A DNA stretch of 62,000 nt, taken from assembly GCF_030272615.1 (NCBI RefSeq), contig NC_081409.1:874004594-874066593 (forward strand), given 5' to 3'. Source of the DNA: Cryptomeria japonica. Taxonomy: Eukaryota > Streptophyta > Pinopsida > Cupressales > Cupressaceae. The notes under the pieces are model-generated. The model had not been told where the DNA came from, did no database searches, and saw nothing but the letters and a program-made list of their open reading frames with translations. The first letter of the stretch is position 1. Each line of letters opens with the position of its first letter. Below are positions 1 through 11,835 of this stretch, one piece after another. Both the position numbers and the translations under genes were made by a program.

Positions 1-29
1 TTTAATAAAAAAATAACTTTTGTTTTTGT

Positions 30-240
30 TTTAATAGGGGAGCCCATGAGCCCCACCACGTGGAAGCCCACATGGTTTCCCCTTTCCTAAGGGAAGGGTT
101 GTGGGGACCATGACATAGTCTCCCCATAGCCACGACTATGTGGAGACCATGCCATGGCCTCCACACCATGGCTCTCCCCATGGCTTGGGGAAGCCATGAC
201 TCTCCCCAGCCATGGGTCAAGGCCATGGTTCCCAATCTGC
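30..240. repeat. GC-rich island with repeated CATGG / CCCC motifs
   Basis: The stretch is far richer in G and C than its surroundings and repeats short motifs such as CCATGG, GGGGA and TCTCCCC many times. CATGG and its complement are the same class of word, so the island is full of short inverted repeats and could fold. No convincing protein is encoded: the open frames here are low-complexity readings of the repeats. It may be the edge of a mobile element that begins outside the window, but I see no terminal repeat. Confidence 0.4.
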
Positions 241-367
241 CCCAATAAACAATAAAATTTTATTATCATATTTTTTATTTTTTTTGCTTATTTATTTGAC
301 AAAAACAAAACCGCCAATCTGCAGTCTCAATAATATTCTAAGAATTAAGTTTCCAGAATATGCATGA

Positions 368-370
<3 letters not shown>

Positions 371-442
<72 letters not shown>
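371..442. repeat. (AT)n microsatellite
   Basis: Uninterrupted AT dinucleotides run for about 72 bases. Ile-Tyr open frames across it on both strands are artefacts of the repeat. The 325 bases that follow (444-767) are AT-rich and contain nothing I recognise. Confidence 0.97.
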
Positions 443-448
<6 letters not shown>

Positions 449-772
449 AAGCATTTCCAAATGATATAACCCAGAAAATAGCAGGGAGGATGAAAAATAA
501 GCAATCCCAACAAGCTAAAATTGGAGAAAAATTAACCAGCATATCCAAAATATTCAAATTTGCATTATTTTTAAGACAAAATTAAACTATGAACAACCAA
601 AATCTAAACTTGAGGTTGGAAAAGAAGACAAGGAGGGTTTGAATTGGAGATTTAATTACAACTCTTCCATTCTCCCCAAATATAGGGGATTTTTAACCTT
701 CACAACCATATTTCTACAAAATCCAAAACAATTTCTTTGAAACAAAGAACCCAATGAAATAAACCAGAGACC

Positions 773-1610
773 TGTTGGCATATGCACACTCCAATGAGAC
801 ATTGTAGGTGATTGAAGGTTTTGTCATTGATGGCAACCTTACAATCCTATGGCACCGGCAAGGCATTATACCGGCACGCCATTACACCGGCAAGCTAGTG
901 CACTGACATCAACAGATCAGACTCTACACCAGCACTCAAGACATCGGCACTGGCACAAAGAAAGGAACTATACCGACACAAAGGCCGACAGGATTTTGTT
1001 ATATTATATCTTGTTTATTATTGTAAAAACTTTGTAAGCCGACTTGGCATGTTGTAAAATGACTCTTACATATAAAAGAGATCATTGTAGACATTTTGTA
1101 ATTAAGGAAGAAAGTGAAGAAAGTGATGTATGTGAAATATTAAGGCAGACCTATTATGCGAAATATAGGTTAAAGGGTTTATGTAAAAAGCAGAGCAGCA
1201 ACCGGTACTGAATCAGGCATTATAGATGCTATTATAAAGCAGTACAAGATATTGGATTTGTATAGTCCACATTGTAAGTCAGTGAGACTTCCCATTGAGT
1301 AGTGAACTCTAGGCTGTTGTCCTTCCTGCATGTGCAGGCCCCTATTGTAAGTAATATTCTCTTATTGGCCAGTAAGTGGATATTGTGGGTCACAAATACC
1401 ACCAAGGTTTTTGCCACACTGGGTTTTCTCGTTAAATCCTTGTGTCATGGTGTGCTTTTCATGTGGATGTTTTTTATTTTGTTTATTGCTTTATTTCTTG
1501 CATACTGGTACACTATTATATTATGTTCTGCATGTTTTAAGATAAGAAATTTTGTACACTGGTTAGATACTGATTCACCCCCCCTCTCAGTATCTGTGGA
1601 AATCCTAACA
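773..1610 (+). mobile_element. Solo LTR of a Ty1/Copia-type retrotransposon
   Basis: The segment begins TGTTGGCA and ends CCTAACA, the inverted TGTT...AACA ends of a plant Copia LTR. It is flanked by the same five bases, AGACC, at 768-772 and 1611-1615, so both borders are fixed. No internal region is present, so this is a solo LTR left by recombination between two LTRs. A central stretch (about 1270-1350: GTGAGACTTCCC, then CTCTAGG, then a CTGCATGTG motif) is clearly related to the LTRs of the complete Copia element at 53.5-60.6 kb. The orientation follows that match. Open frames inside it are not genes. Confidence 0.9.
1071..1078 (+). promoter_or_regulatory. TATA box of the solo LTR
   Basis: TATAAAAG lies about 300 bases into the LTR, in the position expected for the U3/R promoter of a plant Copia element. 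It could still drive transcription rightwards; activity is inferred. Confidence 0.5.
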
Positions 1611-1615
1611 AGACC

Positions 1616-2631
1616 TACCTTATTCAACATTCCTGGAAAGTGATTTGATGCAAAGCCCAAACTGCCAGCTCAAGAAAATCCTCCTTCCCCCAAAATGCCC
1701 AAAAAATTCTCCAAAAGTATTTTTCCAAATAAAATATCTCTCCAAAAATCATCCTCCCAATATTTTTCCAAAACCTAGGTTAAATGGAAGATTGTTGACT
1801 AAAATTCATTTTTTGAATTTAAAATATTTTCTTTTAAATAAAATCCAAAAATCATTATTTTCAACAATTCAAATATATATTAAACTTGCTTTTCTAAAAA
1901 AAATGATTTTCTCAAATAATTGAAATTAACCTTTCTATTCCAAAATGCCAAAGAGGTTAAATTATTTCTATTTTGAATAAATTTAAATCTTTCCTTTCCA
2001 AAAGCATAAACTGAATAAATTTATCATTTAAAATTAACCATTTAATCGAACTTGCTACCAACTTGAATTGAAAAATTCTAATTAATGATTAATCGCATAA
2101 AGGGAACCTATTTAATTTAGTCCCTTAATTACTAATGCGTAAACACACATTTAATCAAATTAAATACTCAATTTTACCACACGCAAGCATGCAACTCAAG
2201 TACACCACCCAAATAAACGACCCACTTACCTAAACAAAAAAGGGGATCCTAGTAGACGACTGACGACGCTCACTTGAGAATGACTAGGGTAAAATGAGGG
2301 TCTTATGACCACCTAATCCAATCTCTAAGGACCAAAGAGGTACACTCAAACCTACAAATCCAGGTGGAGACGAACTTCGTACCTATGCGGTACTGTATGT
2401 GCAATCTCTTGCAACCAAGAGTCATACATGCATACATATATATAAAATGAAAGTGTTAGCCCGAGATTAGTAACATGAATTAGGAGAACAAATAAACTTA
2501 CATAAGAATTTATGCGAAACCACATTAATAGGTACACACAATAATCAAAACTTCTAACTATAACATTATAACATGGTAAACTAACCAAGGTCAAAATGAG
2601 ATTAGAATCTAATTAGGGCAGGGGTACTACA
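1616..2631 (-). mobile_element. Probable fragment of a minus-strand LTR element
   Basis: Sequence similar to the downstream tandem units starts at 2632. Immediately before it, read on the minus strand, the DNA begins TGTAGTACCCCTGCC, which looks like an LTR start. I therefore place a mobile-element border at 2631. I could not find the other end, a primer binding site or a coding domain. The interior is AT-rich with no usable open frame. The left limit given is only the end of the solo LTR's target duplication. Confidence 0.35.
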
Positions 2632-4555
2632 TGAAACCTCTAATTTGGTGTAAATAGCCAATTAAATTGGAAAAATCTTTTTGTACCTACAGAGCTAATT
2701 GTATGTGCAAAAAACGTGGAGCCCTGTTATACAACTAATTTAGGTGATGTCAACCTTTTAACAAAATAAATTCTATCGGTTTCATTCAATTGTGTAGTTT
2801 GCAAGTCAAACTTATTGATCTATGTCTCATGAAATTTGGGTCAATGAGTTTGACTAAAAAAATATAAAATTGAATTCTAATAGGGGTAAAACCATAACAT
2901 TGTGTCACGTTTCAAACCAACTTACCAACACAAATGAATTTAAGTAATTCTAACTAAAAATTAAATTTAGTCAAACATATGGTCTATAGATTTTTATTAT
3001 ACCTATATTATATATAGGCCACAACTTTTCCAATTGGAATTGTCTACTAAATGTATATTTTATATCACTTTGGGTCTAATTACCAATTTTATTTTATTTT
3101 TTTAGAAAATAACGATGTTTCAATAACTCTTACTCTTATAAATAATATTTTTTTGAAATGTAAAAATACCTTTTTATAGATCATTAAGTGAAATTTCCAA
3201 AATATATATCTTTTAATATTTAATCAGGTTTTGATATTTGATATTTTATTTTTCTTGAAAGTAGGTCATTGGCACTAAAATATAAGGTTGATTATCTTGT
3301 AAAGGAAAAACACTAACATTTATTTAAAATTTTGGAAAAAACTAAATGCACTAGATAAAAGAGTCTATGTCACGATACAATCAATTTTTCAAATTTAAGA
3401 AACAAATGTTAAATTTACTATATAAAGCGTATGCCTCATCTAACTTCAATTTCACCATTTTATTCGCAACTAAATTATAGTATTTACTTTATAAGAAAGT
3501 ATATTCGAATAATTTTTTAAAATTTTAAAAACATTACAAACATAAAATACACTTATTAGTTTAAATTATTTCAAAATTCAAAACTCAAAACATATATTTC
3601 ACTTTCTATTGGTTCAATTTAAGAAGTTGAATCATTGGCCAATTTCCTTTATAAAAGTGTGACATAATTTTGTACTTTTACCGATAGTAATATCATAATT
3701 TAACTTGCTATGGAAAATATCTCCTATTTACCATAATGAATCATAGTGTATAAATTTCCAATAGAATAATTCTCCAAAAGAAAAATGTGAAAAAAACGCT
3801 GAATTTGAATTGTCTTCTAAAATCCTGCCGATTATTTTGTGAGGCTATTCATTAAAAGGACATTATTGTATGGGTTGATTGAAATTTTTCCGTAAGGAGA
3901 ATACTAAATTTGAGAAGAAATTAAATAGCCATTGCTTATCATTCATTTTGACAATCTTGCTAGGGAATCACTTTATATCATCTAGGCAAACGACAGACCT
4001 TGTAATCAATCGTCAAAAAGTCAAACTGCAATTTCTCAATTATCCCTAGAAATTGGCCATGTATGGTTCATTACATAACCAAAAATCTTCTTACCATAAA
4101 CTTTTAGAAAAGAATGTTGATTACAAATGGTCAAAATCGGTGATAGGACAAGCAGTCTGAAAGCCAATAAGCTACAACATGCAAAGTAGAATACTTCATA
4201 GGCATGCATGTGGCTTGTAAAATACAAATACAATGTTTATCAAAATTTACTTTTTAATAAATCCATAATCGGCACTATAATTTCAAAAGAATTGTAAGAC
4301 AAATTTTAAATATGATATCGAATTAAGACCTTTGTAAATAAAAGATTTGACATTATCTATGAATTTGTTTTACCACACGACATGGAAACACAATCCTATA
4401 CTGATAACACAACACAAAATCCAAAATTTGAATGTAAGCTATTTATGCAAAATGCATCATATACATATTGTCTACTGCTAACCACCTTCCAAAAGCGTCC
4501 ATTGGAAGCTACTACATCAAAATTATAGAGTAGATCAATTACATGCTGAAAAAGA

Positions 4556-5061
4556 CTAGAATGGGGTCCCAAAAACTAATTCTGCAGTGGGTGGTACTAA
4601 TACCATGAGATTGAACAGAACTCCCAATATGAAAATTGGAATCACCATCAAAATGGGGGGAGGTGGTGGAAGCAACAGAAACAAAGCTAATAGACATACA
4701 AACAGTCTTGTTTATGGAACCTCCTTTTTACAAGATGAGGTATCTGCACCAGGGCCACCACTACCACCAAATTCAGGACTCGTCGCAAAATATGGGTCAC
4801 AACAAGGTCCACAATCAAGATCATAATTGACAATTTTACCAGTTTCTTGTGTATTTTTCTTGATGAGGGCATTCTTCATCTTCTGCAGCTGGTAATGGAT
4901 TCTTCCATTGGAATGATGTTGGTGATCTATGGATATATTTTCATTGTACACCTCTCCAGAAGTCGAAAGTGCTTGACTATGTGATCGCGTAAGTTGCCAT
5001 GCTTCAACTTTCTTGTGTCTCTTGAATTGATGGGTAAAATACTCAACTGATTACAGATCAT
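4556..5061 (-). pseudogene. OSR-domain (ARGOS-like) pseudogene, copy 1
   Basis: Aligns along its whole length with the open copies at 27.1 and 30.9 kb and keeps their start (M-I-C-N-Q) and C-terminal ending (AELVFGTPF, then stop). It is broken at least three times. A small deletion near the HELEVY motif shifts the frame. A stop follows CKKEVP just before the first hydrophobic segment. The PLILPSL part of the first segment is deleted, leaving LLPPPPP directly before the second segment (ILMVIPIFILGVL). The CDLDCGPCC cluster is still readable. A functional protein is not possible from this copy without frame correction. Confidence 0.7.
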
Positions 5062-5259
5062 TCATATGTATTATAAATTATATAAATTGTGGATTCAATA
5101 TATTTTTTATATTAAACAACACATTCTAAGACTGTTAAAAATTGTTGAAAGTGGCAAACATATATATAAGGGCAGAACCGACGAGAATTTCAATGTGGGG
5201 TAGACCGGTTCACTAGTCCTGGATGAGATGTGCACTACAGAAGAGGATGGCAGAGAGAT

Positions 5260-5510
5260 TTATTGACTGTAACTCTTTTTCTTAACGAACTTCTTAACAG
5301 ATGTCCATCTTTCGTGTACAAGTGGGATGGGGAACACCTTGCAGAATTGTAGGGAGGCGGTGGTGTTTATATTGGGATTGAGAAGAATCACGGGGATAGA
5401 GGAAGGAATGTTCACGAGGGGAGGAGGATGAATAAAGAATGGGTGATATGACATGGAGGATGGATTCCATGTGTATACATATGTTTGCTATCGTCCTTGT
5501 TTGGTTTGGA
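5260..5510 (-). promoter_or_regulatory. Conserved block upstream of OSR-like copy 1
   Basis: The block recurs upstream of every copy (also 23363-23570, 27770-28125 and 31480-31835). It contains a word kept in all four, GTGTTTATATTGG (here 5363-5375), which reads CCAATATAAACAC on the gene's strand and so offers a TATA-like core next to CCAAT about 300 bases before the start codon. It could be promoter or 5' UTR. Weak open frames run through it on both strands, but frame is not conserved between copies, so I treat it as non-coding. Confidence 0.35.
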
Positions 5511-5665
5511 TAGCTTTTTACATAATAAAAAAATACAATAATTATGGTTTTTAGGAAAAGAGTCACCATAAAATGAATTTTTTTTTTTTTTTTCAGTATT
5601 CTTAAAGATTGTTTTTTATTTTCAATTTTCAAATTTTTTTGTTAATTTAAAATTAGAACTGTATA

Positions 5666-6102
5666 GGGGAAAGGACCCAGTAGTTGTGCACCCTAATTTC
5701 TGGCTTCTCAAAATCTTACGTGGAAATTTCAAATCACTCCGATTTTTTTAGCAGCTTACTTGGCAAGTCCCCTGGTTATAACTAAGGTTTTCAGGGTCAC
5801 ATCATCAAATATGATGCCACATCAGCATGGTTTTTGCGAAGGTGTCCAAAACAACCCAAAAAAAAGGTGAGACCAATAGGTGTGCAAAAAGGCCCCAATA
5901 CTTGTGCAGCTGATGTGGCATCACATGATTGGTTACTTTTCACAACAAATGGTATATTTCATTCAATTATTGGTACTTATCATACAATTATTGGTGCAAT
6001 GTTATACAAAGGTTGGACATTAAATAAGCAAGTATAGGGGTAGTAAATCAACAACTTCTATTACAAGAATTGGAATGCGCTCAACTAGTGGGTCCTTTCC
6101 CC
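5666..6102. mobile_element. MITE-like element with terminal inverted repeats
   Basis: The ends are near-perfect inverted repeats of about 24 bases, starting GGGGAAAGGACCCA on the left with its complement on the right. TA is present at both outer edges (5664-5665 and 6103-6104), consistent with a TA target duplication. It encodes nothing convincing. Units 3 and 4 of the tandem array lack it at the matching place, so it arrived in unit 1 as a discrete insertion. TA duplication suggests a Tc1/mariner-like source, but the terminal sequence is not the usual Stowaway one, so the superfamily is open. Confidence 0.75.
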
Positions 6103-8129
6103 TAATTCTAGAAATTATCTATTTTCTTTTAAAATAAAAAAATTTAGTTTGAAGTTAAATTTGATTTTTTTTCATAACTATCGTATGTAGAAGCAAAGCA
6201 TAGAAACATTTCATTTGTGGTTCTTGTTATTGTATTTAAAGGGATAACCTTTGTTCAGTTTAGACATGGTGCTAAATAAATCTATCTAATTATCCATGAA
6301 CAAGTATTGCTGCCATCATATATTATCAAGAATGTTTATCAAGGAATTTGTTTTATACAACTATCTAGAACATCACAGTTATTCTAGAGTAGCGTCCTTG
6401 GTCATTTAGCAAACTAACCAAGTATGCTTACATGGTTTGACATAAAGGAGTAGTTATTCCTACCACATGCATATTGAAAAAAAACTATAACAAGTTTTTA
6501 AGTTAAAGTAGAATGATAAAATTAGGACAAATCAAGAGAGCCAATATTAAAAAATCGTTGTAGAACAAATACATAAAAATATATCAAATCCATTTAGTAA
6601 ATTAGACCTTGAAAAAATTAATATAAAATACTGTTATCTTGATTCCACTAGAACTTTAGATTGTGTGATTAAGTCATGGTTATGAACTGTTGTTTCAGTT
6701 CAATTACCAATAGATTATAGAAGAACATGAAATGAAACACAATCCACAAAACAAATGAGATATAAGGTTTAACCTTGGAAAATCTTTTGAGAAATAACAT
6801 AATAGAAAAAGAGACAAAATAGTTGTATTAATCTATGAACATAAAATAAAAATATAATATAGTCTCTTTATTCTATCTTCCTCAATCTACAAACCTATAA
6901 TATAAACTCTCTACATGCACTGGCAAATCATAATGTCATGAGCAATCTAGTCCCTCCATGTCACAAACTAAATGTAGACCAAGTCATTTTATTTGATCCA
7001 AACTGATTAAAAGTTCTAACTTCCTTGGAATGTCAACATCACATAAAGGAACAATGACTTCACTATAATATCATACTTAACATGTGGCATTGTAATAAGA
7101 AATTGACAAATGAGTCTATATGTACTCACTCAAAGGATGAAGTCATTAGTTTGCAAGACATCCACTATATAAAAAAAATAGTAAAACATGCCTTCTTATG
7201 GTGCCACACATATTATTCTCATAACTTATGGTAATAAAAATAACATACTCATGTGAGCTACAATACTCGAAATAACCTTCTAATGCATCTACATTTCTTC
7301 TATTGTTGTGGCATGCACTCTAGAAATCTTGTGCCTACTCTAGCATTAGTATAGATGTCCCAATAGTGTAATTTATATAAAATGTAGCTCAATCATAACA
7401 TATTCAAACTTCATTTGATTGTTACCATGGTTTACCAAGGTCCACTTGACAACACTAAACCATTCTACATTATCTAACCTGGAATACATTTTTTTAAATA
7501 AGGTTTTAGTACCAAGTTCTATAACCTATAATGAAAACTATATATAACATGAACTCACCAAAGCATGAAACGTTTTTCACTTACTTGGGAAATCTTTATA
7601 GGTAAATAGCACACTAAAAATATGTTCTTTAGCCTTGTACTTATTTTTGGTCCTTATAACTCATGCAATTAAAATGAAGATCATTGAACTTCTCCTAGAA
7701 AGACGATTGATCTTGGTGATTTATCAACTCCAAGATCCTTTAAATCTAATACTGATTTTATTTTATCAAACCAATTAGTGTATGTGATCTATTTGTTCAA
7801 GGGGCATGTGTTGGTAGATGTCAAACATGAAAATTCATGCATTTGGTAGGGTATATATAGTAAAATAGGTGATAATTATTTCTAGTTCTTGAATAAAATT
7901 ATTTATAAGTGAGTCTTGATCAACTAGATAAATAAAAAAAGATAAATGGTGGTGGGGTTTAGAGAGAATTTTATAGATATACATAACTAATCATACACTC
8001 AATTCATCCTTAGAGAGAGGGGGGGAATGGACATAGGGAAATATAGGTAGAGAGAGATGGAGAGGTTTGATAGAGAGAAGTAGGGAAAGAATGAGGCATT
8101 GAAGGAGGGAGTGAGGGAGAGAAATATAG

Positions 8130-8130
<1 letters not shown>
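6103..8130. repeat. Non-coding block shared with unit 4
   Basis: From about 6185 (starting near CATAGAAACATTTCATTTGTGG) to about 7990 this AT-rich DNA matches 32190-33960 in unit 4, and its first 330 bases match 28570-28900 in unit 3. Unit 2 lacks it. I see no open frame worth calling, and matching copies share no reading frame. Confidence 0.6.
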
Positions 8131-8131
<1 letters not shown>

Positions 8132-8182
<51 letters not shown>

Positions 8183-8192
8183 GGGGGGGGGG
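8132..8192. repeat. (GA)n microsatellite followed by a G run
   Basis: About 48 bases of GA dinucleotide end in a run of 12 G. The surroundings (8020-8240) are purine-rich on this strand. A Ser-Leu open frame on the other strand is an artefact of the repeat. Confidence 0.95.
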
Positions 8193-8269
8193 AGGGGCGG
8201 CGGTGAGATAGGTATAGAGAGAGAGGGGGGAAAATAGAAGGGGATAATTTTTCCTTCGCAAAAGTATGA

Positions 8270-10954
8270 TCATGTTAGTATAATGTACTCCTGCTATTTT
8301 TTTTTTTGATTTTTCTAACCCTTAGAGTTGGATTTCCCTGGGCATCGAGCCTAAAGAGTTTGACTTACATGTCAACACCTATAGATGTGTTTATTCCAAA
8401 TTTTAAAAATAGTACAATTTTGAGCATGATGTCCATTGAAGGTATGCATGTATTTTAATGTCAATTTAAAAATTAACAAAGCAATATTGAATTATTTATT
8501 ATCTTTCTAACCATTTAATATTTTTTACATTTTTAACATGAAGGTTTTGATCTTTAATTTACTTTACTAGTGTCTCCATTTTTTGTCAACAACCTACATA
8601 TAGTAATTTTTAGTTCATTTTTTACTTACCTGTCGAAATTTGATGAAAATTGTATTTTTAGATTAGTTTAAAAACAATGTAAGCTTCCACACACTCAATT
8701 TTCATGTTCTTTCAAGATATGTTTTCTTTGAAAATTAGTAAAAAATCATATATTTATTAAAAAATTAGCAAAAAAATAGAGTGTAAGCTACATGGGGTTA
8801 GCTAATTTTGTCATCAAGGAATTTGAAATGCTAAATAATAGTGGATAATGCCCTTTCTTTCTTCTACTTATCTTGAGCCAAGAAAAATCCTACTTTACTT
8901 GGGAAGTCCTTTGAAACATGCTTATAAATTATTTTTCTCTTCTAGGTGGTTGAGATCAACCACATTGTTAAACTTAAACTCCTAGCTAATGTTTCACCTA
9001 TATGTACTCTAGACGGGCTTGATAATTTGGGATGATTGAAAAAATATTAGGATTGGAGGAGTGGGTGGGATCCATATAGAAGTGGATCCTAGGGAACGAG
9101 TTCAAGAAGTTAAAAACTAAGTTGGAGTTTTAGATTCTTTCTTAGAAGTTGTCACATCATTGTAAACTAAACCTTCATCTTGATTTGTTATGGGTATTTA
9201 AATTTAATCTTATAGTAATGTATCCTATAGCACCTTATTAATTCTTTGTTATTCATCAATGTTTTGATGCTTTTCCTCTATCTATATCTCTTTAATTTTC
9301 TCTTGTGGGGAAGGAGGATGTAGGATCTATGTAGGAGGAAAAAGAGGTGAATAGATTAGCATCTAGACTAGAGAAGAAGGTGGTATCTATGCTACCTCCT
9401 AAATCATTGAAGCTCTACTGCTTTGTAGAGGTTCTAACTCTTCAATATTTTTCTCCTCAACCTCTACGATGGTATGCATTATGGGAGCCTCTAGTTTCTT
9501 TCTCTTGGCCTTCTCTTATGTTACAACAAATGAATTTTCTCACTATTCCTTACTTATATTGGGGCCTTAGGAAGTTTCTACTATTGAGTGTGAGCATCAT
9601 GCATTAGGTATGGATGCCTTAACCATCTTTATATAAAATAACTACCTTGATTTGAGCCTTTATATAACCATCCTTTGGGACTCTCCATGAGATGAATGAT
9701 AACATCATTCATATTATAGGAAGCGTCCAAGATATTTCCATCCTCATGGATGGTTTTTGGGACCTCCTCAATATTGTACCCCTTTATCAAAGGGAGTGTC
9801 ACATAATAGCAATATCTAATTTTCACTTCATGCTCATCTGGAAATTAGCTTATAAGTCCTCTATTGAAGGTATATTGGCAAAAAATAAACCAATTATTGG
9901 TCCAACCTTTCAAATTAGTTCAAAACTATCACTAATCTCATACAAGTTCTTTTGCAAGCATGGCATTTCCTATTTTTCTAATTTTGGCATGTTGTGTGGC
10001 TAACTAAGAGTAGTCCCCCACCTTAATAGAAAAGAAGATTCTAACCTTGTGATTGTTGGCAATCAACTTTTAGATCCCAAGGACATGTCTAAAAATCTCT
10101 AGAAGTACAATAATATCACTAGACTACTTGGAGTGTTTGTAAGGTACTCTATGAAAGCCATTAAAACTAATGCATGAAAGTTTTCAGAACTAGATAAATC
10201 AGTTTACTATAACTTCCTTTACTCTTGTTTTGTTCATTCTCTTGATATTTAATGATAGTGTAGACAAATACATAATTGAGCATTTTATGAAGCTTTAATC
10301 TCTCCTTCAACTGCAACTAGTGATAATGGTTTAAAACTTTTTTTTCACCTAACTCTAAAGAGTCCATTTGATTCAAGCATGAAAAGTTAAATTGAAAAGC
10401 AAACAAATAGATCACATAGGATACAACTATTCTCCACACAAAAATGTAGTCTGTATGAAAACCAAAGTCTACATACCATGAGGGAATTTTGCTTTATTTT
10501 TATTGGTCCAATCCTCTTAATCCACCTCCTCAATGCTGTAAAAACAAAACAATTCTCCCAAAAACCAATTATGTAATATAGATATAATACGAATTTTTAT
10601 TTTTGCAACAATGCATTTTTGTATAAAAATAACCAAAACTGATCAAATATGATTTCAAATAGAATATAAAAGATTATAACACATCTAACAATCAGGTGTA
10701 AGTGCTACTAATCAATAGCGATTTCATTCCTTTACGAAGACTATAACAAATAAGGAATGGCAACTCACAAAGATGTCCTATAGGCATCAATATATTTAGA
10801 ATGCTTGAAGAACGATATCTTGTACCACATGGATTTGGCGACAGTCATTACTTTATCGCCACTTCCCTCAACACTAACAAAGCTGACTTTGACAACTCCA
10901 GCGAAACGAAATCAACCAATGTGGGGAAAGCCCTCTGTTCTTAATTGAGCTCTA
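8270..10954. repeat. Conserved block without a recognised gene (copy 1)
   Basis: Matches 23780-26200 in unit 2 and, in part, 28940-30164 in unit 3. Short open frames such as 9347-9607 and 9692-10003 (+) and 9629-9826 (-) occur, but the matching regions carry stops and shifts, so none is supported as a gene. Some phrases read weakly protein-like on the minus strand (for example TIHEDGNILDASYN around 9730), so a very old degraded coding element is possible. I cannot assign it. Confidence 0.4.
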
Positions 10955-11835
10955 TGTCAAACCTGTAATTAGGTATAACTACCCAATTATATGGGAAAAC
11001 CATTTTTCCTATCTACAGAGGCAATTCATATTGGCAAAGCCTTGGCAAGTGTCATGGAGGCCCATGCTGCAGATTATTTAGGCGATGCTCAACTCTTTAC
11101 ACTATGAATCCTTATCTATAAATTTTAAATAGAACAGCTGATATGTCTTCTGAGTTCCTGCTAGTTTTATTGTGAGCCACATTCATGTCAAAACGGCATT
11201 ATTGTGTGGGTTGATTGAAATTTGTCCGTCAGGAGAACACGAAATTTGTGAAGAAATTGAATCATCATTGCATATCAGTCATTTTGGTATCTTGCTTGGG
11301 AATTCCATTATTTCATCTAGTGAAATGACAGATTCTGTGAAATCAAAAAGCTAAAATTGCAACTTCTCAATTTTTACCATAGTTCTAGGCAAGTAGCTAA
11401 AGAACAAATGTTCTAATTAAAACACGAATAAGAGAAACTGGCCATTTATGCTTCACTGCATAACCAAAAGTCTCCTTAGCAGTGAACTTTTGCAAGAGAA
11501 AGTTAACTGCAAGTTGTCCAAATTACGTTACAGGACAAGCAAACTAAAAGCCATAAAGTCACAACATGCAAAGTGGAATCCTTCATAGGCATGCATGTGG
11601 CTTGTAATTAAAAAAATTAATATGAAATTTTACTCATGCACGTAAGAGTCAATAACTCCGAGGTAACAAAATGAATACAAAATATAAAAGTTATTGTAAG
11701 CTCTTTATAGAAAGTACGTCATATGAGATAACATCTTTCTCTGAATATTATCAACTACAGACCACCTTCCAAAAGAATCCATGGGGAGTTACTAAAGAAA
11801 AATTATACAGCAGATCAATTACATGCTGGTGAAAA

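Larger units (their letters stand above)
2632..10954. repeat. Tandem unit 1 of the OSR-like locus
   Basis: First of four head-to-tail copies of one locus. In plus-strand order it holds a leader block (2632-2760), a block starting TTTTGTGAGGC (about 3826-3990), the OSR-like pseudogene, a conserved upstream block (5260-5510), a long non-coding block (6185-7990) and a second one (8270-10200). About 1.07 kb at 2760-3826 has no counterpart in unit 2 and is either an insertion or a loss elsewhere. A MITE-like element sits at 5666-6102. Apart from the OSR-like copy I see no gene in the unit. Borders are set where the leader recurs, so they are phase choices and not physical breakpoints. Confidence 0.75.

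Noticed and set aside
345-585. Open frames of Ile-Tyr repeats on both strands
   Set aside because: They are readings of the (AT)n tract and have no independent support.
1302-1660. 113-codon plus-strand open frame
   Set aside because: It lies in and across the end of the solo LTR, whose borders are fixed by target duplications. Composition is not protein-like.
8010-8273. Ser-Leu-rich 87-codon frame
   Set aside because: Produced by the (GA)n microsatellite and flanking purine-rich DNA.
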